This document shows positions 36,501-48,715 of a DNA stretch of 64,000 bases, piece after piece. A model generated the notes under the pieces. It did no database searches. It saw nothing but the letters and a program-made list of their open reading frames with translations, and was not told where the DNA came from. A program made the position numbers and the translations under genes. Origin of the DNA: Microvelia longipes (Eukaryota > Arthropoda > Insecta > Hemiptera > Veliidae). The stretch covers positions 52,809,143 through 52,873,142 of the forward strand of contig JACMZG010001870.1 of the NCBI GenBank assembly GCA_018340805.1. The letters run 5' to 3'. How positions within the stretch are numbered: the stretch's first letter is position 1; every line of letters begins with the position of its first letter.

Positions 36501-36785
36501 ATAAGTGCTAACCGTACCACCCATAAAAACGTTGAAATTATAACAACTGTATTGATCAAGCTTATTCCGTAATCTAGGTCGCCAAAACTTCAGTCATAAC
36601 ATACTGACATTAGAATCTACAAAGGTCTTGGATTCTTATCCCAGATTACGTTCTTATTTGAATTATTTGGACTGTTAATTTAGATTAGTGTATTAAAGTA
36701 CTATCGCTAAAAGTAATATCGCCCTCTTCATTTTTGGCTTCACCAAAAATGTAACAGCCAAGTTAAACACATCCATGGGATGACC

Positions 36786-36816
36786 TCACCTGAGATTGTT
36801 CTTGCAGAGTTCATCT
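36786..36816 (-). CDS. Possible terminal exon of the peroxidase
   Basis: It follows AATTCATCAG on the - strand, matches the two-base overhang, reads DELCKNNLR and stops at TGA. A C-terminal Cys is usual in the family, but the usual aromatic/basic tail is absent. Supported only by phase and position. Confidence 0.3.
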
Positions 36817-36977
36817 CTGATGAATTCAGTATATGATTAGAAACCACTATTATTATTGTTTGTATTATAATTAAAAAAGAAGTTATAATTATTTCACAGA
36901 TTGGAAATTAAATTAGCAGCAGATAAACTAATAACCTTGAACGATTTAAAAAAAATGTCTGAGTAGCAAGAACTTAC

Positions 36978-37083
36978 AGGAAAGATGGTGTTACAAAAGC
37001 GAGGGGCTGCATGAGAGCGATATCGTCAGAATTGTCGCATAATATTCTAGAAAGACTTGCCTTCTTCAGCTCTTTGAGTTGCT
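36978..37083 (-). CDS. Peroxidase C-terminal exon (short, easily missed)
   Basis: Found by splice phase. The acceptor TTTTTTCAG is read at 37084-37092 and the donor GTAAGT begins at 36977. It encodes [20 protein letters not shown] then [15 protein letters not shown], the family's C-terminal R(K)..LARVICDN-like helix. It leaves two bases over for a further exon. A candidate at 36786-36816 would add nine residues with one Cys, then TGA. Confidence 0.85.
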
Positions 37084-40000
37084 CTGAAAAAAGTGGTTAC
37101 AATGCTGCATTAAGTAAACATAAGAGCAGTCATGCATAGGATGAAAATTATGGAAATGGGATCAATGACAGAAGGTAGATGAATGGATGAAAGCTGGAAT
37201 CTGCTCCCTACCCCATATTACCAGAAGTCAAAATACGTTTTGTAAATCCATCAATAATTTAATAATCCATTCATTAAATCCAACCAAATTCTTCACCAAC
37301 AAAAGCACAAGAGTATCTTATATCTTAACTAATACAAATATTTCTGTAACCAATTATTTTCTATTTCAAATAGAAGTGCCCTCTAGATCATAGGTTAGCT
37401 AACCGAGAGAAGGGGAGGCGATTTTTTAAATTCGTGCTATTTTTTAGGAGAACAATTATACTTTTGTGATCATCTAAATAAAAAAATCTTCCCAATCCCA
37501 ATATATTTTTTAAGGAGCTTTATTTTTTCAGGAATGATCAAATTCCATGCATGTTTAAGTTCTTTACGTTTTTATGTGAAAAACATACATTGGTCTAATG
37601 TATTAGTACTAGACTTACGCTGTGTAAAAGTAGAAGGTCTATTTGCTTCTTCGTAATAAAAGGAATCTCCTCTCCTAAGTCTAGAGAATTGATCACCAAT
37701 GAGACATCGCAGGGTTGGACCGACAAGTGCTCCGGGTACAGGAACTTCTGACACAGCTCCGACGAACAAATCAACATCACGTGGGTCGTTGTACAGTCGT
37801 GCAATGCTAGCTATCGTCTCTGGTTCCATATCGATCTCGAAATCATTCCATGTTCTAGGAACAGTCAGACCACAGACTCTTCTCCATTCCACATAGGAAG
37901 GTAATCCGTGATCTCTGCCTCGTTGGATATTAAGTGCAATGAGATCCAAACCGACAGGTAAATCACCTTGGAAGAGGTGATCACGGATCTGAAAATAAGA
38001 AAATATAAAACCTATGTTAAAACTGCATAAACAGTTTTCCGCTAATGAAAGATTGCATGGCAACAAGGTACCCATACTAGAACAGACAATAGACTCAAAA
38101 TGTTAAGCTTCGATAGAGATTATGCGTTAAAGAGAGCTGGCTATGGCTCCAGAGCAGAAGCTATTAAGATTACAGATTTTAGTCCTTCAGTTCCTAGAAG
38201 CCTACAATTGCTCCTAATACTTCTCTATTTCTAGGTTAATTTTTAAATCTTCACCAAAAATATTTTTGTAAACTTCACCTCATTCGAGAAGTGTCGGTCA
38301 ACCTGCTGGGTTTTCTGAGCTGAAAGACCTCTAAGGAAATCGTCCATTACTCCATCGTCATAAAGGATAAAAGGACTGAAGTGTTGTTTACTCATTCGAA
38401 GATTTTCTCTCAGATTTCCAAATCTTCCGTAACCACTGAAAAACAAATAGATTATTAGTAATAAAAGTCAAAAGGCTCTCGGTCTCCTGCGGTCACATGG
38501 TTCTTGTCTGTATTAATTTGTTACATTAGTAGTTTACTTAGCTCATTAAACTTAGTTAAGTAACATAGTTTTCTAGTAACTTCATTAGTGGTAAATTTTT
38601 TGCTGCCACTTTATTAGCGATTTTTTAAGTTTATTTGTTGAAACGCGTAAATTATTTTTATGTTTTTATAAATATATGTATGTCAAATGATAAAAACCGG
38701 AACTAATGCTGAAACTATAATATACTTTGTCCTATTGCTTACATGTTATAGCAGTTGTTTAACATCAAATAGTGTTGATTGATTATCCATTTCAGCCAAG
38801 GCCAATCAGCGACAATCAGATTTAGCCAAAGATAATAAAGCTTTGCATATTTTGGGACTTCATATGAAAAGAGGAGGATAAATTAATTTTGCGACTCTTA
38901 AATACACATCAATGATCAAATAAATTTAATGATTTATAACAATTATAAATAAATGATCAAATAAAATCATATAAGGACAATAGGTTTGACTTACTGAAGA
39001 AATCCTTGGATCAACGAATGCCCAAAACGATAAGCAGCAGTGGCGAAAACGTTTGTTACTGCACCATTTAGATTCTCATCATAAAGCTGAGTATGACCAT
39101 CTTCTCTAGGTGTTAATCCAAATTTATCCATGTAATCACGACCTAAAATTTCATAATCAATTATACTTAAGTAAAAGACGCAACATGATATGGAACAAAA
39201 TTATTTTGTTACAACAATAATATTGTTCGTTTATGTCTGGTAACGAGTTTTCAGTAAATTTGACCATTTCGATTAGATCATAGATTGATACCATAAAGTT
39301 TGCTTACTATGCGCATTTTATTCACGTATGCTCATTGTATTAAAGCATGAAGAGTAGCCTCCGTAGCCAACAGTATTTTTATTTTGCAAAAAAAGCTATC
39401 TATATCATGAATAATGACTAAACATGACTCTAAGTGCAAACAATATTTTATTGATAATAAAATTTTATCTTTTCATTCAGCCTAAATGTATCATTGTTTT
39501 TTTTTTCGTTAAAGTAAAGTATGAAGAGGGGGAGTTTAATTATATTAAGAAACACAATTATAGCACTAGATATATTGCTAACACCAATATTCCCACTTAT
39601 AGGCAAATTATAATGGAATAAGGAGCTTTAATAAATTACCCGCTTCAATAGTTGAACTTCCACCCAAAACTTTAAAAAAAAGCATTAAAACATTGTTGCT
39701 TGAGAAAGCCTACTATAATGTTAACGAGTTTTTAGTTGATTACTTAGTATTCCCACCCTATATGTTTTAGGTTAGTCAGGTAATGTTATGTTTTATTTGT
39801 CAAGTTTGTTATTTAAGTTTTGCTGTCTATGTTTACGCAGTCTGTATAATAATATATAATAATTTTTTTTTTCATTTCATTGTAAAATGTTGACAATTGA
39901 GAAACTTTGTAATACAGTAACCTAATGTACGTAAACCTTTAATAAATAAAATAAATAAACAATACGATTTAGTTACATAACTAAAACCAGTCAGGAGTTA

Positions 40001-42398
40001 GAAAATAATTCATTTCCTGATGATGGCTTCCATTAGAACTGTTTTAGGTTTCATCATATGAATCAGCTTCAACGTCACATCTTCAACTATAACAGACTGA
40101 TTTAAACGTTAACTCACCAAGTAGAATTGGCAAAAATTCATTATAAGTAATATGCTGCATTTCCGCCACAACCACTCTCCTAGCTTCTTGAAATATCGCT
40201 TCATCGCTCCATTGTGGATTGAGGAATTGAAGCCATCCAGCAACTCTATTATGTTCTCTCATCCAAACAGTATGCATGACAGCCAACTGAACTTGTTCAT
40301 TGACACGACCGTCCCCAGCGAAGAAGCATGCACGTCTGTTCTGTTGATCGGTACATTCGGACGGATTACCGGGAAGAAGTTGTTTACGTCCGACTGATTG
40401 AACTCTTAATCGTCCTCCGAATCCTTCGCGTAAGAAACGTGCAGTTTGTTCGTTAGAACCATAAACATTGGAACCGTCGAGCCATCCGGTCACTTGGTTC
40501 ATCTAAAACAATAATTGGACGTTATATCGAAATTTCACAGTGGAAAAATTGCAATTTTTACACTATTCTAAATTGATACTGTTTTTCACAATTTAAAAGG
40601 ATCTGTTCAATAATTAACTCATTAAGATAAAGTCGTAACTAAGCCTAACGACTTTAAAGCAGACATCGCCAAATGGGAAAAAAATTTATCCCGCTCGCGC
40701 GGAACAACGAACAGTCCTTTTTAAGGGGATTCAGATTTTATTTTCTGGTATTTTTCCGAATTTTCGATACCCTTAACATAAATAAGAATGAAGCACAGTT
40801 TATTTAAATTTTAAAATAATATGTTAAGGTTCTCTGATAGCCTAGCGACAATGGCTAGAAGTAATAGGAATATTATATTCACATGTACAAGTTAACCTCA
40901 GAAAATAAGTTTTTCTAAATATATTATATACATTAAATAAATAAACATTTATAATTATTATATATATATATATATATATATTTATTTAATATATATATTA
41001 TATACTACAATTATAAAAATAAATTAAAAAAATATCAAGCATTTGAGTTTATAAAGGATTAAACAAGTTACAGTGTATGTGTGATAAACATGCATTAGAG
41101 AAAAATACTTGCGACTCGAAATGTTACTGATCTGACATAAATTGGGCAGCAAAGAATCAAAGAATTGCAAAGAAAATTCGCCCGGCTAGCGGCACTAGGA
41201 AGAAACTCACTGGCTAGTGGTACTAGATGGAAACTCGCCTGGCTAATGGTACTATCGCTAATATTTCTAATTGGTCCTCAGAGTTTTTGTCACTTACTTT
41301 TAAAGTAGACTTAACTTGTAAAAGTGGTTATAGCCTAATTCCTTTCAACTTCAGGAACCGGTTATTTATTAATCGACAGGAAAATGTGCCTATTCATTTC
41401 CTTGTCTTTTTCCCAATTTTCCAACGAGCCAATTTTAACCAGATCCTATCATCATCTCCGGATGATGACAACTATAAATTATTACTATTTTTGTCAAATA
41501 CCTTAACCTAACTGTTTCAAGTACCTTGATTCAAACTTACTTGTTCTCTAGGTCCAAAATTACACTGTGGTCTGGGAGCAGGAAGTGACCGAGCGAATTC
41601 CATGCAAAACTCGCCGAGTGGTGTGAAAATCTGATCTCCTCTTGGTAAGTCGATTGGGAAACACTCAGGGTGCCGCAGACTGTTCGGAATCATTTTGCCT
41701 TCTCTGCAGCAGGATATTCCACTTCCGCCTTCACCTGCAATCAACAAGATTTGAATTAAACATTGTCATCATAAGTGGTAACATGATGCTGCAAGTCTAA
41801 TGTGAAGCTAGTGCCAGGTCTAGTACACTTGAGATTACAAGTTTTCGACTTTCAGCCGCACAATATTCGTTGTCTTCGTGTTGTAGGGAATTGTTGCATA
41901 ATTTATTTCTATGGTCTCCTTAACTTTAAAAGGTCATGTCAATGTATTATAAACTTAGCTAGGATGATATCGAGTATTAAAATCCCATTCATTCAGTTGT
42001 TAAAGATTCTTCAGGAATCAACGGGGTTAAAATGACCTGCTGTACTCTACGAGGGCGCAAAACCCACTGATTAAGGAGTCCTATAGTTTCAGAATAGACT
42101 CTGATGGTAATAGGCAGATCATGGAACAGAATGGGTGAACAATGCACTCCCTCCTTTAAAAAATTTTACGTAATTTGTTGGACGTAAAGTCTCCGTTAAG
42201 ACCTTTGAGATAGTCCATTACCTCTTGAGATAGGCGTATGAGTAAGATCGTGATCCAAGAACTGTCCCCACTGCATAACCATGATAGTATAGTTATCTGA
42301 GGATCTGTCTACATCAGTGGCGAATGAAGTACTTATCAATCTAGCTGAAGGTAACTGTGTTATACCGTCTACTCCCACCATTCGTGGTAGATTAACAC
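36978..42398 (-). CDS. Animal haem peroxidase (peroxinectin/chorion-peroxidase type), partial gene
   Basis: Seven exons on the - strand join in phase: 42398-42222, 41734-41541, 40502-40118, 39142-38995, 38435-38279, 37988-37619 and 37083-36978, 1537 nt or about 512 residues. Family residues visible: [15 protein letters not shown] (haem-linked Asp and distal His), [17 protein letters not shown] (catalytic Arg and haem-linked Glu; the Met of myeloperoxidase is Gln here), MREHNR, AYRFGHS (proximal His), [15 protein letters not shown], and a C-terminal SRILCDN. Enzymes of this family use H2O2 to oxidise substrates outside the cell, in chorion or cuticle crosslinking or haemocyte adhesion. Two RGD tripeptides occur (LPRGDQIF and RRGDSFYYE). 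The signal peptide and N-terminal exons, expected above 42398, were not found and may lie in a very long intron or outside the window. The last exon is uncertain. Substrate and exact subfamily cannot be told. Confidence 0.93.
37619..37988 (-). CDS. Peroxidase exon: [16 protein letters not shown] core
   Basis: The acceptor is ATTTTCAG and the donor GTAAGT. It encodes [20 protein letters not shown], the [10 protein letters not shown] hallmark, [20 protein letters not shown], and [13 protein letters not shown]. It ends STFTQ with one base over. Confidence 0.94.
38279..38435 (-). CDS. Peroxidase exon: linker helix region
   Basis: The acceptor is TTTTTCAG and the donor GTGAAG. It encodes [32 protein letters not shown] and QVDRHFSNE. 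Length and phase fit both neighbours; the DDFLRGL...VD pattern is family-typical. Confidence 0.9.
38995..39142 (-). CDS. Peroxidase exon: proximal His
   Basis: The acceptor is AATTTTAG and the donor GTAAGT. It encodes [20 protein letters not shown], then [17 protein letters not shown]. The His of RFGHS is the axial haem ligand. Confidence 0.92.
40118..40502 (-). CDS. Peroxidase exon: catalytic Arg and Glu
   Basis: The acceptor is TTGTTTTAG and the donor GTGAGT. It starts [19 protein letters not shown]. The Met follows a phase-0 junction and is internal, not a start. It carries [18 protein letters not shown], then MREHNR, and ends [12 protein letters not shown]. Confidence 0.93.
40957..41000. 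repeat. Short (TA)n tract in peroxidase intron
   Basis: About 40 bp of TA broken by TTTATTTA. Confidence 0.9.
41176..41250 (+). repeat. Three-copy 28-29 bp repeat in peroxidase intron
   Basis: The motif GGCTAGNGGNACTAG recurs at 41184, 41212 and, as GGCTAATGGTAC, at 41241, with AAACTCNC between. Short degenerate tandem repeat. Confidence 0.7.
41541..41734 (-). CDS. Peroxidase exon with RGD tripeptide
   Basis: It is bounded by acceptor ATTGCAG and donor GTAAGT. It encodes [26 protein letters not shown] and [20 protein letters not shown]. The conserved PECFPI and FARS...C blocks are typical of invertebrate peroxidases. The RGD sits where related proteins have a short loop. Confidence 0.92.
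42222..42398 (-). CDS. Peroxidase exon: distal haem site
   Basis: The acceptor TTCCAG is read on the - strand at 42399 and the donor GTAATG begins at 42221. It encodes [25 protein letters not shown] and then [18 protein letters not shown]. The Asp-His pair is the distal site. It enters with two bases of a split codon, so at least one upstream exon is missing. Confidence 0.92.
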
Positions 42399-42659
42399 CT
42401 GGAACATCAAATATATTTATTGAGTAAAATCTTAATAGAACACAGCAAAAGAGTAATTTGTCTACTCCTGTTGACAGCGCGATATCGTAAGATCGTTGGA
42501 ATTAAATAGCATCAAGCGTGTCCGAACTTGGAATGGTGACCGCCCAAGACAATACTTAAATTACACCTTGGCTGCGAAGACAAGAATGTAGATTGATAAA
42601 CTTGTAAAACCTGACTAATTTACTTTACCACAACATTTTTTCTATTCTTATGGTCAAAC

Positions 42660-42990
42660 GTAAGTCAGTTATTACATTTCAGAAGATTGGGACGGCGCGT
42701 TTGTTTGATTGTACGTGTCGCGATAACTGTCGTATTAAAATGGTGGCAAAAATAATGAACTCAAAAAAATTAAAGTAACATATATCGAGTAATATATCGT
42801 TAAAAAGGTCTTGATTAGTGGAGCAAAAAGTGCTTTATACTAACTAACAATAAATTCAACATGGTGGCCATATTTTTATTTAAATAATTAGTTTTTACTA
42901 ATTTTTAAAAATTTACAAGATAAAGATCAATTTGTAATGTACTTTAGATACTTGGCGAGAAAGCGAGTACGATTTTGTCTCATAAAATAC
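42660..42990 (-). repeat. Flank of right GCGAAGC array, dispersed repeat
   Basis: It contains CAACATGGTGGCCATATT and an ATATCG-rich block resembling the complement of 2530-2930. It precedes the array by about 30 bp. Confidence 0.45.
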
Positions 42991-43019
42991 ACAATCTTAC
43001 GAGGAAGGGCACCTTTTTA

Positions 43020-43830
43020 ATCATATAAATACGCGATTAAGCGAGCGAAGCAACTAATTTATTCTCCATTATTATAAACATCACCCTAGCGAGCGGGGCG
43101 AGCCCTTTTTATTGCTAGTATCATACTGCACCTCCTAGTGGAGCGAGCCGGCCTATTATTTATGTTAAATTCTGACATAGCATATAGCGAGGCAAGCGAG
43201 CCATTATTTAATGGTCTATTATAACTGCAACTCTAGCGAGCGAAGCGAGCCTTTTTTCTAGTATATTTTAATACACGATAAATTGCGAGCGAAGCGAGTT
43301 TCTTTTTATGTTATTTTCAAATAGCATAGCGAGCGAGGGTGCTCTATTTTAATGTCTATTATTATAGACTGCATACTTAGCGAGCGAAGCGAGCCTTTTT
43401 ATTTATTATTATTTTAATATACGCTAAATAGCGAGCGAGCGAGCCTTTTTTCCATGAAAATGCAAAATACGCACTAGCGAGCGAAGAGAGCCTTTTTAAT
43501 TTTTATTATTTAAACATGCAATACTTCAAGCGAGGATTACTTTGTAAATTTGTCATACGCAATCTAGCGACAGCGAGCCTAATTTTATGTCCTATAATTT
43601 TAACATGCACACTTAACGAGCGAGCGAGCTTTTTTACTTTTATTTATTTGTAAATTTATACGTAATAGCGAGCGAAGGAGCTTTTATACTATTAAAATGT
43701 TAGGTAATATATGGGGCGTAGTAGTTCTATACTGTAAAATTCTGTAACTTGTAATTTAACAAGCAAGCGAAGCAGTGCTTTTTTTCTTAGTTTAGGTTTT
43801 AGAATAGTAGCGTGCGAATGTTTTCCCTAT
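43020..43830 (+). repeat. Degenerate GCGAAGC-type tandem array, right copy
   Basis: About sixteen units of variants of TAGCGAGCGAAGCGAGCC are each followed by a run of T and AT-rich spacer, 35-70 bp apart. The clearest units are at 43234, 43287 and 43379. Flanking sequence (GTGGCCATATT…) also matches the flank of the left array, so both belong to one larger repeat in inverted orientation. Confidence 0.8.
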
Positions 43831-45474
43831 TGACTATCTAGCGATTTGAAGGGCAGTCTATTATAATCTTTTATTTGTTGTATTCTTTACGTGGTTCTTG
43901 ATACAACGGCATAACTAGTCTTAAAAGGTTCTAAAACGTAGATTTCAGTGTACGGAAACGTCATCTTTTTGAAACGTTGCAGTGCAGTGGGCATTGGTTT
44001 TGGGTCCGTGGAGGCCATAGATAATCAATGCTAATCTATTTTAAAATAAATTAAAAATTTAGAGATATAATTTTTGACAAAGGAATATAATTTATATCGT
44101 ATTTATATAATAAATAAGAATGAGAAGAGATTGGAATTGATTTAAATTGAATAGATTAATCTTTTATTTAGGATGTTATTTTCTTTTAAGCTTTTTTTCT
44201 CGGAGCTTTTAAAACAAATAAATAAATTGAATAAATGATTTATTATGTATGGAGGAAACAGGACGAAAAGTAAAACGTTCTTAGTCTGAAAAAATCACTA
44301 AAAGATAATATAATTTGCTATTAGGGCCTTTATGCACACAGGATATTCACGTAAGGACACCTTCAGCTTGGTCGCAACCTTGCTGTACGTAGTATTAACT
44401 ATTTTATTTAGTTCAAGCGAAACTCTTATTACAAAAACATTCATTAAATGATAATGGCTGTTGGTATGGATATCTTGGGACCTAGTTTCGGCTTAAGCCA
44501 TTATCAGTGGAGGCAACATGGAGTTTTCAATCGTTTGTGTAGTTCAGACTAGAAGTTATTTCTTGACATAATTGTATTCAAAAGCTCGAGGTGGCTTTGT
44601 GTATGATGGCATTCGTTAAGGCGAAACCTTCTTATGTGATATTTCATGACGCAACGAAAGTTCGACGGATTGATTCTTTCAATTGCTTCGTTCAATTGCG
44701 GATAAAATACATCATATGTACTATAAAAATGAGAGATAGCCGGGTAACGCTAAGGACCTCTTAGGTTTTCTGTAATAGTTTTTTAAATGCATAACCCGAA
44801 ATTTGCGAAAAAAGGTAACAATAGTTCTACAAATGAGTTTCAAGGTAGACTTAGGTCTTTAACGGGTAAAATTTCTTAGTCGTGTCGATTTAGCCAAGTC
44901 GAGTTTGGAGGATTTCCTCAAACCATTACAATTATTAGAGCAGTATGGGTGAAGTGGGAGGAGAGCTCTCAATATTCTCGTTACCATTCCAGATAGTTTG
45001 GTGGAGAATCTTATGTAGGGCACTCTGCCTTCCACTGGGGATCTTAGGTTGTTACAGGAACTCAACTTGATCTATACTTGGAGGGACGACCTTGAATGTT
45101 TGGGAATGTGTTCATCAGCATCTGTACTAGTATACTAGCTGAGGGGTAGGACCAAATTTTACCTGTTTGGGTATCGCTGACTGAACATAAGGATAGTAAA
45201 ACGAAGTGGAGTTTCAGAACATTTTAAATCGCTTTAAGTCTATACTATCTGTGAGATTAGATCTAATACCCAGTAAATTATATTTATTATATATATATAT
45301 TTATATATTATTATTTTTGTATTTGGTGTATTAGAATTTTTATCTTCAAGATAGTATTAACTTAAAGAGAGTTTAAGTTCTGAGAACAGAAATGTACTTT
45401 GTTTGAGACGGAAAACAATAAGGTAGTCCTTCACTTTATTCCTATGATAATAATTATATGGTGTTGCATTTAGT
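43831..45474. other. Gene-free stretch with possible old coding trace
   Basis: At 44880-45110 + strand a broken frame reads DLAKSSLEDFLKPLQLLEQ, then LNILVTIPDSLVENL, then GTLPSTGDL, with in-frame stops. It looks like decayed coding sequence, perhaps from a transposon. Family not recognised. Confidence 0.3.
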
Positions 45475-45622
45475 AGACACACGACTAAATCAGTGACAGG
45501 CTGGGAAAATAGTATTAGAGGACCTATCAGGTTGGCTGTTTTGGAATGATGGGGTGTTTTAATTAGGAATACTCATTGGCTTCCTCGCATTATTTCCCCG
45601 TGCAATGATTTTAACCGTGTAT
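45475..45622. mobile_element. About 147-bp MITE with imperfect inverted ends
   Basis: The left end ACACACGACTAAATCAGTG…GGGAAAATAG and the right end (complement) ACACGGTTAAAATCATTGC…GGGAAATAATG pair with mismatches. A relative of one end lies at 14928-14985 (ACACACGGCTGAAATCAG…GGGAAAATAG). Confidence 0.55.
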
Positions 45623-45624
45623 AT

Positions 45625-45990
45625 TATATCTTAAATTCATCTGACAAAGGAATTCTGTCATGTCTGTATCTTTATCAATAGTTTGTGTTGATAAGGAAGA
45701 GAAGAAATGTTTTGCTTTAACGTTTTGCATCTAGTCTATAAGGTTTGTTGGACAAAGGAGTCTGTTCTTTTATCAACAAGTCGGTTTGCACAATTCGCTT
45801 CGACAAAGGAAGAACATGTTTGTGTTTTACTTCATTGTCTATAAGTTTGCTTGGTGGGACAAGGAGTCCAGTTCTCTTTACATAGTCTGTTCGACAAGGA
45901 AAGATTGTTTTGTTTTAACCTTCATCATCATAGTTTGTTGGGACAAATAGTTGTTCTCTTTAGCCATAGTCAATTTGATTTAGACTAATA
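45625..45990 (+). repeat. Degenerate tandem repeat, period about 100-115 bp
   Basis: GGACAAAGGAGTC/TTCTCTT and CGACAAAGGAA/GTTTTG blocks recur three to four times. Units differ by many small indels. Confidence 0.6.
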
Positions 45991-48469
45991 GCCTCATACC
46001 TTCTTCAGTACTTTTATGGCACTTTCAATTTCATAACGCTACGCATTTCAACGTACTACAAGTACATTACTATCAATCATTCATGGTATTAGTCTATTTT
46101 CAAGTACAGATGAACTAATTTATTTACAATATTTACAAGGTCTAATAATTTTACCCATTATTTATTTGTCGAAATATTTGCATATCAACAAGTATCGGAT
46201 CGAGTTAAACGAACCATTTACTCGTAAACGTACTTATTTTCAACTGTTTTTACGATAGGAATTAGAAAAAATTAAATTGATTCGTAATTATAACGAACTT
46301 AAAATATAACCGTAAAATGCACGAATCTGTGGGTATATTTAGTTTTGAAAAATAGTGATATTTTTGTTATTGTTTTAATATTTTCGATTAATTTTTGGGT
46401 TTATTTTCAAATGATTTAAAAGGGCTTTATTTAACTTTGAATTTTGATTGAACTAATTTAAATTTTAATAAAAATCTTATTGGGGCAGGCCTTAAGTCTT
46501 ATGCACATATAAACATCTGTACTAATCTATGTATAGTCACAAACTTTAATTTTATGCAGCAATAGCTCAAGAATTTTTTGAAAACGTTTATTTTTAAACT
46601 AGGTTCTTATTCTTCATTCTTGAAACCACTTTCCGCGGGTTCTATCTATTTATATTGTTTATGTATGTTATTTATGTTTTTTTGTTTATGCTGGTTAATG
46701 TATGTTACGTCTGTAGTATGTTAATGTTTTATGTAACCATATGTTATATGTTGCTTTCTTCGTTTCCCTTCAGTGAACCAGGGTTTCTGGGTTTCTCTGC
46801 AATTTATTCAAATCAAAGGAAAGCTTTGTAGAAGTATGTATATACATGTTTCAGATTTAAGCAATCTATATCAGCAAGGCTCTATTTGTGAATAAACCAA
46901 TTACAATAATGTATGTCAGAGAAGTAGATGTCTTATATTAAGTAATAGTTTAGAGGATAGTTCGCACTTACGTTCTTTTCGGAACGGATTGTTATCGAGT
47001 AGAAGTACCTACATTGTACGAGGGTACACGAACTTGTTTACATGATAATTAATAAAAAATATTTAACAATTAAACTGTTGTTGATGCAAGTGGCGTATCT
47101 TAATGGTTTATTGTAAATTATTTATAAGGTAACTGAAATGGGTTTAATCACAGTTTATATTGGTATTTTTTCATGTTTTAAATCCTTAAGAGAGCTTTAG
47201 TTATGGGCAGGTTCGTTTTGTGTTTATGGACCAGAAGTTTGTAGAGAAGGTTTTCGGACAAAAAATGATATCTAGTTATATTTTCTTGATTTGGTAGCTA
47301 AGGATGGGTGTTTTCTTTATCTTGGAGGGTGTTTACGCAGCGAAACCGTTTTCCAGTGCAGGTTTGAAGGAGAAATTAGCTTGATATGCGCCTTACAGAG
47401 CATTTCCTTATTGTACACAATTATGTTGTGAGTGCACTAATTTATGTTATTAAGTGAGATGCCCCTATAATGCTTCAATGAAGTTCCTTAATGTTTAAGT
47501 AACTTTTTAGGTCAAGCGATTTATTGTCGAGCGTTTAAAATTTAGGAGGAATAATGCCATTTTTGGCACTCAATTATAACACGACAATGGGGAGCGTTAG
47601 CGAATTGTGTTGTCCCCATGTAAGGGAAAATAGAGGGGCCTAGGAAACGAGTCCTATGGGAGTTGGAAGGTATTTAGAAAGCCTTTATATATCAGTAATT
47701 TAAGTGCCGACATACCTTGTTGTAGCACTATGCACTAATTTTAGGGTTTTTTAGGGTTTATATTAGTTATATCAAAAAGGCTCCGTAATAATATAAATAA
47801 GTTAACATTTGGCTCTTTAGGAAGCGATGGTAAAAGTTTATGCAGTGGTTGTTATCAGTGTTTCAGGGAGTAGGGGGGGGGGGTCAGGTTTTAGTATCTA
47901 AAAATTCGGTAAAACAGTCCGGCTCACCTACTCCTGGACCTGATAACAACACTGAATTTAAGAGGAAGGTCCGATGCGGCTTCTTTCCACTTATATTAAG
48001 GCTTCTCAGTCATGACGTTACTTATCAAAGAGCAGTGACGCATCTATGTTTTAAAAGTTCATCACCAATCTCTACGTTTCATTGGATGTTGGAAGAACTC
48101 CGAGATGGATGCGGGTGTAATTCGCTTGTAATAACCTTTGATTGACAAGTGCTTGGAGCGAATGCAAATCTCAGTTGTGACAAGCGTTACTTGTTCTTTA
48201 GGCTGCTTGATTCTAAGTCCTGCATTGCATATGGGAGGCAAAGCATCGGGGTGGGGACGGCGCTCTAGCACACCACTGTTACGACTCCTAAAACAAGAAA
48301 ATCTCTTATAAGTTTTTTAAAGTATTTGTAAAAACTACTGGCATGTTGTTTTATTTCAAATTTGTTAATTTATTCAACAAATAAGGTTATTGAGTCTGAA
48401 AGATTATTATCTTCAGGGTTGCACACTAGACTAATGTCTGATTTTTGAGCCAGTTTAGTTTTGCATTTA
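45991..48469. other. Gene-free stretch
   Basis: No supported gene. A G-run occurs at 47872-47881. Frames at 47840-48270 overlap on both strands and show no domain. Confidence 0.5.
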
Positions 48470-48715
48470 ACACAGGTAGTTATGGCGTTGATCACACATA
48501 ACACAGGTAGTATGCGTGAGTAAATACAACAACACAGGTAGTTATGGTTTAACACACATAAACAAGGTAGTTATGCGTGAAATACACATAAACCAGGTAG
48601 TTATGGTGATACAACTAACCAGGTAGTTATGCGTGTAAACCATAACATGGTGTTATGCGTGATATACCACCATAAACAAGGTGTTATGCGTGATACACAC
48701 ACATAAACAGGACAG
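48470..48715 (+). repeat. Degenerate tandem repeat with CAGGTAGTTATG core
   Basis: About eight units of ACACATAAACAAGGTAGTTATGCG-like sequence (core GGTAGTTATG) at 25-40 bp spacing, rich in indels. Confidence 0.7.

Noticed and set aside
37595..37896. Open frames overlapping the peroxidase core exon
   Set aside because: Shadows in other frames of the exon with clear peroxidase motifs; likewise 40152-40397.
47840..48271. Overlapping frames on both strands
   Set aside because: No domain; adjoining G-run and repeats suggest chance openness.
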